Below, piece by piece: positions 20,817-25,907 of a stretch of 25,907 bases of DNA. A model generated the notes under the pieces. The model was given only the letters and a program-made list of their open reading frames with translations, did not search any database and was not told the origin of the DNA. Location: positions 1-25,907 of the forward strand of contig CACXDQ010000016.1 in assembly GCA_902766475.1 (NCBI GenBank), in the 5' to 3' direction. The position numbers and the translations under genes are program-made. Numbering within the stretch: position 1 is the first letter of the stretch; every line of letters begins with the position of its first letter. The stretch is from an uncultured Eubacteriales bacterium. GTDB lineage: Bacteria > Bacillota > Clostridia > Christensenellales > Borkfalkiaceae.

Positions 20817-22931
20817 ATGGAGTTATTAGCGCCTTCGGGCGATCCGCAGAGTTTTTTTGCGGCTATAAATAACGGTGCGAACGCCGTTTATATGGGGCTT
20901 AAAGACTTTTCCGCAAGAAAAAACGCCGAAAATTTTTCGCTAGATAACATCGGCTATTACGTCGCATACGCTCATAATCTCGGCGTAAAGGTGTATATTA
21001 CCGCAAATACACTCGTTAAAAATAACGAACTATCGGCATTTTTTGATATGATAAAAGAGGCGTATCTTTCAGGCGTAGACGCTTTTATCGTTCAAGACGT
21101 GTTTTTGGGGAAAAAGCTTAAAAAGTATTTCCCGGATATAGTTTTACATCTAAGCACGCAAGCCGGAATAAACAACCTCTCCGGTGCGAAATATGCAAAA
21201 GAACACGGCTTTTCAAGAGTAATACTCGCCAGAGAAACAAATATTGCCGAAGTTAAAGAAATAGCCGAATTAATCGAAACCGAAGTTTTCGTTCAGGGCG
21301 CAATGTGTACATGTTTTTCGGGGCATTGTTATATGAGCGCATATATAGGCGGCAACAGCGGAAACAGAGGTTTTTGCAAACAGCCATGCAGACAAAAATA
21401 CAACCTTGAAAGCAAAAAAGGTAAGGGAGATTATGCCATTTCGCTATCCGATCTTTGCCTTGCCGAAAATATAGAAGAGCTTAAAAAAATAGGTGTTAAA
21501 AGCGTAAAAATCGAGGGAAGAATGAGATCTTCCGAATACGTTTCGGCTGCCGTCGATCTTTACAGAAGGGCAATAGACGGTGAAAAATATAATTTAAGCG
21601 CTATAAAACGCACTTATAACAGAGGAAATTACACAAAAGGATATATTAACGGCGTAGATAAAAATATAGTGTCCGACAAGATACAAAACCATTGCGGGCT
21701 TAAAATAGGAAGCGTTAAAGTTATCAATAAAGACGAAATAATTATTAAAACCGACGAAAAATTTGTCAAAGGCGACGCATTTAAAATTATAAGAGACGGC
21801 TTTGAAGTCGGAAACGCCGTTTGCGTAGAGGACAATGTAATAAAGTTTAAAGGCGATATAAAGATCGGCGACGACGTTATGATAACAAAAGACGTTAAGC
21901 TTTCGGAAAGTTTTAACAAGGTCAAAAAAAGAGACGTTTTTATAAAAGCAGTATTTAAAATAGGAGAAAGGGCGGAGCTTTCGTCGGATGATATAACCGT
22001 TTTTTCCGACGATGTTTTGACGGAAGCAAAAACTTCGCCGCTTAAAATTGACGAGATCTTATCTTGTCTGAACAAAACCGACGTTTATCCTTTTAACGTA
22101 AAAAGCGAGATAGTTTTAAACGGAAATGTGTTTATCGCAAAATCACAGTTGAATAAATTGAGAAAAACATTGTACGAAAAAATGTTTTACAGTTTAGTAA
22201 AACATTCAGAAATATTCGATTACAACAATGATTTTAAGTGTTTTTACAATTTTATCCCGACTTACGATAATTTGATTTTATCCACCGACGTCGACGCTTT
22301 TACAAATACAAACGACGCCGTCGTATTTTGCCCCAAAAGCTATTTTGAGCTGTCGGTTAAAAAGAATGATAAACCCGTCTATCTCTATGTTCCGTCATTT
22401 ATTACAGGCAAAGACGAAGAGCTTATAAGGCAAAACCTTTCAAATTTTGACGGCATATATGCGGACGGTATTTGCGGTTTGCAAATAGCAAAAGAGTGCA
22501 ACGTGCCCGTTATAGCCGGGCTTGGTTTGAACGTGTTTAACGTTTTTGACTTTAATCAATTATACGAAGAGAACGTTATCGATATAGTTTGCTCACAAGA
22601 ATTATCTTCTGCCGAATTTGCCGATTTTTCCGAAAACACTTATCGTTTTACATACGGCTCTATAAGGCTTATGGAGCTACTATATTGTCCTTTCGGTCAT
22701 AATTGTCAAAAATGCAATAGGGGCGATATAAATTTTATGACGGACGAGTTTAAACATAAGTTTTTGATAAGAAGATATAAAATTAACGGAAGATGCGTTT
22801 TCGAAGTCTACAACGGACAAGCTTTAAAAATAAAACAAGTTAAGCATAATTTATTTAACAACGTCGTTATGTCAGATTTCGGCGGAGAATTGCTGTTCAC
22901 AAAGGGGAACGATCTAAGAGGCGTGAAATAA
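20817..22931 (+). CDS. U32 peptidase-family protein (RlhA/TrhP/UbiU-like Fe-S enzyme)
   Basis: The protein has 704 residues, or 705 from the ATG one codon earlier. The second ATG gives MELLAPSGDP, which matches the family N-terminus. The core has NGANAVYMG, VQGAMCTCFSGHCYMS, GGNSGNRGFCKQPCR and VKIEGRMRSSEYV. Cys172, Cys188, Cys192 and Cys215 (numbered from 20814) are the likely [4Fe-4S] ligands. The protein is of the long type, with extra C-terminal domains including a CPFGHNCQKC segment. Despite the peptidase name, studied members hydroxylate RNA (RlhA for 23S rRNA, TrhP for tRNA) or quinone precursors. An RNA target is the best guess for an anaerobe. There is no ribosome binding site. Its TAA stop shares a base with the mutS2 ATG. 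Confidence 0.88.
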   Translation: MELLAPSGDPQSFFAAINNGANAVYMGLKDFSARKNAENFSLDNIGYYVAYAHNLGVKVYITANTLVKNNELSAFFDMIKEAYLSGVDAFIVQDVFLGKKLKKYFPDIVLHLSTQAGINNLSGAKYAKEHGFSRVILARETNIAEVKEIAELIETEVFVQGAMCTCFSGHCYMSAYIGGNSGNRGFCKQPCRQKYNLESKKGKGDYAISLSDLCLAENIEELKKIGVKSVKIEGRMRSSEYVSAAVDLYRRAIDGEKYNLSAIKRTYNRGNYTKGYINGVDKNIVSDKIQNHCGLKIGSVKVINKDEIIIKTDEKFVKGDAFKIIRDGFEVGNAVCVEDNVIKFKGDIKIGDDVMITKDVKLSESFNKVKKRDVFIKAVFKIGERAELSSDDITVFSDDVLTEAKTSPLKIDEILSCLNKTDVYPFNVKSEIVLNGNVFIAKSQLNKLRKTLYEKMFYSLVKHSEIFDYNNDFKCFYNFIPTYDNLILSTDVDAFTNTNDAVVFCPKSYFELSVKKNDKPVYLYVPSFITGKDEELIRQNLSNFDGIYADGICGLQIAKECNVPVIAGLGLNVFNVFDFNQLYEENVIDIVCSQELSSAEFADFSENTYRFTYGSIRLMELLYCPFGHNCQKCNRGDINFMTDEFKHKFLIRRYKINGRCVFEVYNGQALKIKQVKHNLFNNVVMSDFGGELLFTKGNDLRGVK

Positions 22932-25294
22932 TGATCAACGAAAAAGTAATAAAATCTCTTGAATTCGACAAGGTCAGAGATAAAATAACACAGTATTGCG
23001 TTCTGTATCCTTCTAAGGCGAAAATTCGTGAAATAATGCCGGAAAACGAATATTCACTTTCGAGATTTTCGCTTTCAAAAACAGACGAAGCTTTTAAAAT
23101 GTTGTATAAAAGCGGCGTAAGCGGAATTGAGTTTTACGACGATATTACCGGTATTCCGGAAAAAGCTAAGCTCGGCGCAACCTTATCCATGGGCGAGCTT
23201 TTGAGGATAGCGAGATTTTTAAAGAGCGCAAGAATACTTTATTCTTCCGTAACGTCCGTTTCGGACGATATTTCTTCGATTTTAAAATCTCAAGGCTCGG
23301 CGATTTATTTCGATCAATATCTCGAAAAGGAAATATTTGATAAAATATTGTCGGAAGATACGATTAGCGACAATGCGTCCGAAAAACTTGCGTCTTTAAG
23401 GCGCACTATAAAAAGACTGAACGAACAAGTCCGTGAAAAGCTCATGTCCTATATAAGGGACGGTAACAATAAGTATCTTCAAGAAAATATCATTACGATG
23501 CGTGGTAACAGATACGTTTTACCCGTAAAAAGCGAATATAAAAGCCAAGTAGGCGGTTTTGTTCACGATCAATCATCCACAGGTTCGACCGTATTTATTG
23601 AGCCTGCGGCGATGTTGGAGCTAAATAACTCGATAAGGACGGCGCAGATCGAAGAACAACAGGAAATCGAAAGAATTTTATCGGAATTATCCCAAAAAGT
23701 AGGTCTTATTTCATCGAGGATAGAATCGACCGAAAAGATAATTATTGACTTTGATATAACTTACGCAAAGGCAATATACGCTTATAAAACTCATTCCGTT
23801 ATGCCGATTTTAAAAGGCGACGGAAAAATAGAAATAATCAAGGGCAGACACCCGCTTATAGATCCGAAAACCGTTGTTCCCGTGTCGCTTTCTTTCGGTG
23901 AAAAATATAATTATTTGCTGATAACCGGACCCAATACGGGCGGAAAAACAGTAACTTTAAAGATGACGGGGCTTTTTTCCGTAATGGCGATGTGCGGAAT
24001 GTTCGTTCCGGCGGTTGAAGGTACGACCGTTTCGTATTTTGATAACGTTTTCTGCGACGTCGGCGACGATCAAAGCATAGAACAAAACCTTTCCACCTTT
24101 TCGTCGCATATTAAAAATATCGTTTTTATCACCGAAAATGCCGACGAAAAGTCTTTGGTGCTTATCGACGAAATCGGGGCGGGCACCGATCCCGACGAGG
24201 GAAGCGCACTCGCAAGAGCGGTAATAGAATTTCTTCTCAATAAAAACAGCAAGGGCATAATAACAACGCACTATTCCATGCTTAAAGAATACGCTTATAC
24301 CGATAAAAAGATCATGAACGCAAGCATGGAGTTCGACGCCGAGACGTTCGCTCCGCTTTATAAAATAAATATAGGTATGCCCGGAAGCTCGAACGCTATT
24401 GAAATTTCCAAAATGCTCGGTCTTGACGGAGCGCTTACTAAGAGGGCTTACGAGCTGCTCGGCGACAATAAAATATCGTTTGAAAAGGTCTTGCATGAAG
24501 CCGAAAACGCAAGGCAGAACGCCGAAAAAATAAAAATCGACCTCGAAAAAATAAAAGCCGAAGAAAGCGAGAAGTTGGACGAGATAAACAGAGAGAAAAA
24601 ACGGCTTGAAAACGAGAGAGAAAAGTTTACTTCAAACGCCAAAGCCGAAAGCCGCCGAATAATAAACGAAAAATTAGAAGAAGCCGATGAAATTATCGAC
24701 GAAATAAAAGTTTTATTCGATAAAGCCGAGCTTGACAGCGGCGATTTGATCAAAGCGAGAACGCTTAGAAACAGACTCGAAGATAAGAAATACTCCATTG
24801 ACGACGCCGACGTAACTATCGTAAATTATCGCCCGGTTGACGTAAATTCGCTTAAAGAAGGCGACAGCGTTTACTATAAACCTATGGACAGCATATGCAA
24901 AGTAAACTCGGTAAACGTCAAAAAAGGCGAATGCGAGATATTTGTCGGCTCGCTCAGGTTGAAAGTTAAATTAAAAGATTTGTTCTTTGTTTCATCGGAA
25001 AAACAAAAGCCGAAAACTACCGTTGCGTTAAAGAGAGAAACGTTCGTGAAACCCATCACGGAGATAAACGTCATCGGCAAAGATACGATGGAGGCGCTTA
25101 TAGAAGTAGAGCAGTTTATCGACCAAGCAATAATTAACAATCTCGAAGAAGTAAAGATAATTCATGGCAAGGGTTTAAAGATATTAAGCGCCGCTATACA
25201 CGATTATTTAAGGAGAAATAAGCGTGTAGAAAGTTACAGATTCGGGAAATACGGAGAGGGCGAACACGGCGTAACTTTTGTTAAGTTAAAATGA
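22931..25294 (+). CDS. mutS2: MutS2 family ATPase
   Basis: The 787-residue length is typical of MutS2. The order is an N-terminal core and lever (1-300), the ATPase domain with Walker A GPNTGGKT (about 333-340), DEIGAGTDPDEGSALA (Walker B and D-loop) and the TTHYSMLKEYA segment, then a long Glu/Lys-rich coiled coil (about 515-620), a KOW-like segment and a C-terminal Smr domain (about 708-787). MutS2 of Bacillus splits collided ribosomes and has also been linked to control of recombination. In the Smr domain the usual LDLRG motif reads INVIG (712-716), losing the Asp and Arg, while HGKG (745-748) stays. The ATG at 22931 overlaps the previous stop, with AGAGG 8 bases upstream. Confidence 0.95.
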   Translation: MINEKVIKSLEFDKVRDKITQYCVLYPSKAKIREIMPENEYSLSRFSLSKTDEAFKMLYKSGVSGIEFYDDITGIPEKAKLGATLSMGELLRIARFLKSARILYSSVTSVSDDISSILKSQGSAIYFDQYLEKEIFDKILSEDTISDNASEKLASLRRTIKRLNEQVREKLMSYIRDGNNKYLQENIITMRGNRYVLPVKSEYKSQVGGFVHDQSSTGSTVFIEPAAMLELNNSIRTAQIEEQQEIERILSELSQKVGLISSRIESTEKIIIDFDITYAKAIYAYKTHSVMPILKGDGKIEIIKGRHPLIDPKTVVPVSLSFGEKYNYLLITGPNTGGKTVTLKMTGLFSVMAMCGMFVPAVEGTTVSYFDNVFCDVGDDQSIEQNLSTFSSHIKNIVFITENADEKSLVLIDEIGAGTDPDEGSALARAVIEFLLNKNSKGIITTHYSMLKEYAYTDKKIMNASMEFDAETFAPLYKINIGMPGSSNAIEISKMLGLDGALTKRAYELLGDNKISFEKVLHEAENARQNAEKIKIDLEKIKAEESEKLDEINREKKRLENEREKFTSNAKAESRRIINEKLEEADEIIDEIKVLFDKAELDSGDLIKARTLRNRLEDKKYSIDDADVTIVNYRPVDVNSLKEGDSVYYKPMDSICKVNSVNVKKGECEIFVGSLRLKVKLKDLFFVSSEKQKPKTTVALKRETFVKPITEINVIGKDTMEALIEVEQFIDQAIINNLEEVKIIHGKGLKILSAAIHDYLRRNKRVESYRFGKYGEGEHGVTFVKLK

Positions 25295-25323
25295 TTGATT
25301 TAATTGCTCAGAAGTGATATAAT
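25295..25323 (+). promoter_or_regulatory. sigma-A promoter of the 25338 gene
   Basis: TTGATT (25295-25300), a 17-base spacer and a perfect TATAAT (25318-25323). The -35 begins at the base after the mutS2 stop codon. Transcription would start near 25330, giving a leader of only about 8 bases. Confidence 0.85.
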
Positions 25324-25337
25324 AATCGGGGTGTTAT

Positions 25338-25880
25338 ATGAGAGAAGTTTTATATGAAGAGTCGGCTAACCCGACCAATTTAAAATTACAGAAATTTATT
25401 TATATCGTCTACACGATAATCATGATTTTCAATATCGTTTTATCCGTCGTGTTTTTCCTTTTCGGGCTATACGTCGACATCTCTATGCTTATTTTATGCG
25501 CATTAAGTATCGGAGGGGCTGTACTTTTTGCTTTTTTAAGAACAAAAATTTACTATTGTGTTGACTGTATTTTCGTATCCGGCTCAACGAGGATAGTAAA
25601 GGTAATAAATTATAAGCGCAGAAAAAAAATAATCGTATTTGAAGCGGAAGAAGTAGTTCAGGTCGGCAAGATCACGAGCGAATCTTTTGAAAAAGTTTTG
25701 TCGACGCCCAATATAAAAAAGATTTTTGCAACCCCGAACAGATATTTGGATGAAGGCTTTTATGTTCAGATAAACCACGACGGGGTAAATTACGTAGTAA
25801 TAATGGAATGTAAGGAAGAATATCTCCAAAATCTCGTTATGTTTACCGGTAAAAAAGTTATTGAGAAGGACTATAAGTAA
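25338..25880 (+). CDS. two-TM membrane protein of unknown function
   Basis: I do not recognise this 180-residue protein with certainty. Two hydrophobic segments (about 20-44 and 48-66) form a hairpin near the N-terminus. The remaining ~110 residues are mostly predicted beta strands with Lys-rich turns (YKRRKKIIVF, YYCVDCIFVSGS) and end in a basic tail. This plan is like small bacterial PH-like domain proteins, with the beta domain in the cytosol. A pair of Cys (CVDC) lies just after the second TM segment. It has its own strong promoter and a GGGGTG ribosome binding site. The next gene, a cysteine desulfurase, starts one base after its stop and is probably co-transcribed. Confidence 0.8.
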   Translation: MREVLYEESANPTNLKLQKFIYIVYTIIMIFNIVLSVVFFLFGLYVDISMLILCALSIGGAVLFAFLRTKIYYCVDCIFVSGSTRIVKVINYKRRKKIIVFEAEEVVQVGKITSESFEKVLSTPNIKKIFATPNRYLDEGFYVQINHDGVNYVVIMECKEEYLQNLVMFTGKKVIEKDYK

Positions 25881-25881
25881 G

Positions 25882-25907
25882 ATGATATATTTAGACAACG
25901 CCGCAAC
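25882..25907 (+). CDS. cysteine desulfurase (NifS/IscS-like), 5' end only
   Basis: Eight complete codons read MIYLDNAA at the window edge. This is the highly conserved N-terminus of PLP-dependent NifS/IscS-type cysteine desulfurases, which supply sulfur for Fe-S clusters and thio-tRNA. AAGGA lies 11 bases before the ATG. In many Firmicutes a thiI gene follows, but the window ends here. The call rests on few residues. Confidence 0.75.

Noticed and set aside
21629..22075. Open frame of 148 codons on the minus strand
   Set aside because: Ser/Ile-rich antisense shadow of the U32 gene without start signals.
1..25907. CRISPR arrays, tRNA or rRNA genes, transposases or prophage genes
   Set aside because: I looked for direct repeat arrays, cloverleaf-like blocks and transposase motifs in the intergenic regions and saw none; intergenic space is short and is mostly accounted for by promoters and hairpins.

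Overview
The window is a gene-dense piece of a low-GC chromosome from an endospore-forming member of the Clostridia, probably an uncultured gut-type lineage. Three things point there: sporulation genes (an intact pro-sigma-K gene, spoVAD, spoVAE, yunB and a ylxY homologue), Gram-positive style purine-rich ribosome binding sites with some TTG starts, and a Bacillus-like gene order at two places (ruvX with a DUF1292 gene, and ylxY with an M16 peptidase gene). I see no rRNA, tRNA, CRISPR array, phage or insertion sequence. No stretch longer than 300 bases lacks a gene.

Layout. Bases 1-4298 (+) hold the end of a NagD-type phosphatase, a three-gene FAD/NAD oxidoreductase module of the glycerol-3-phosphate dehydrogenase type (GlpA-like, a pyridine-nucleotide oxidoreductase, DUF1667) and a short uridine-kinase-like P-loop kinase. 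A 19-bp perfect hairpin ends this run and also serves a small membrane protein gene on the minus strand (4350-4535). Next are ruvX plus a DUF1292 gene with an unusual Cys tail (4668-5487), sigK (5577-6281) and rhamnulokinase (6383-7777). A minus-strand short-chain dehydrogenase (7831-8655) lies opposite the ylxY-mlpA pair (8740-10700). A minus-strand CtpE-type P-type ATPase (10747-13287) is divergent from an M29 aminopeptidase (13448-14680). The aminopeptidase is followed one base later by a strongly degenerate P1B-type ATPase homologue (14682-16574). Then come a cytosolic GH78 alpha-L-rhamnosidase-like gene (16627-18612), the spore genes spoVAD, spoVAE and yunB (18691-20743), a U32 peptidase-family/RNA-hydroxylase gene joined to mutS2 (20817-25294), a two-TM protein of unknown function and the first codons of a cysteine desulfurase.

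How the genes fit together. The sporulation genes cover late mother-cell transcription (sigma-K), dipicolinic acid loading of the forespore (SpoVAD, SpoVAE) and a spore-formation factor (YunB). The GH78 enzyme and rhamnulokinase suggest intracellular use of rhamnosides, although the two genes lie about 9 kb apart. The rest is mostly housekeeping.

The strongest unusual signal is the P1B-ATPase homologue at 14682-16574. It keeps the overall CadA/ZntA scaffold and the phosphorylatable Asp, but the whole actuator domain is missing in frame and the metal ligands are gone. A second pattern is that the three consecutive transcription units at 18691, 20102 and 20814 lack Shine-Dalgarno sequences and have -10-like elements only a few bases before the start codon, suggesting leaderless mRNAs. 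Other notable features are a CX3CX2CX2C tail on the DUF1292 protein, loss of the LDxRG motif in the MutS2 Smr domain, and a hairpin between the Shine-Dalgarno sequence and the start of rhaB.
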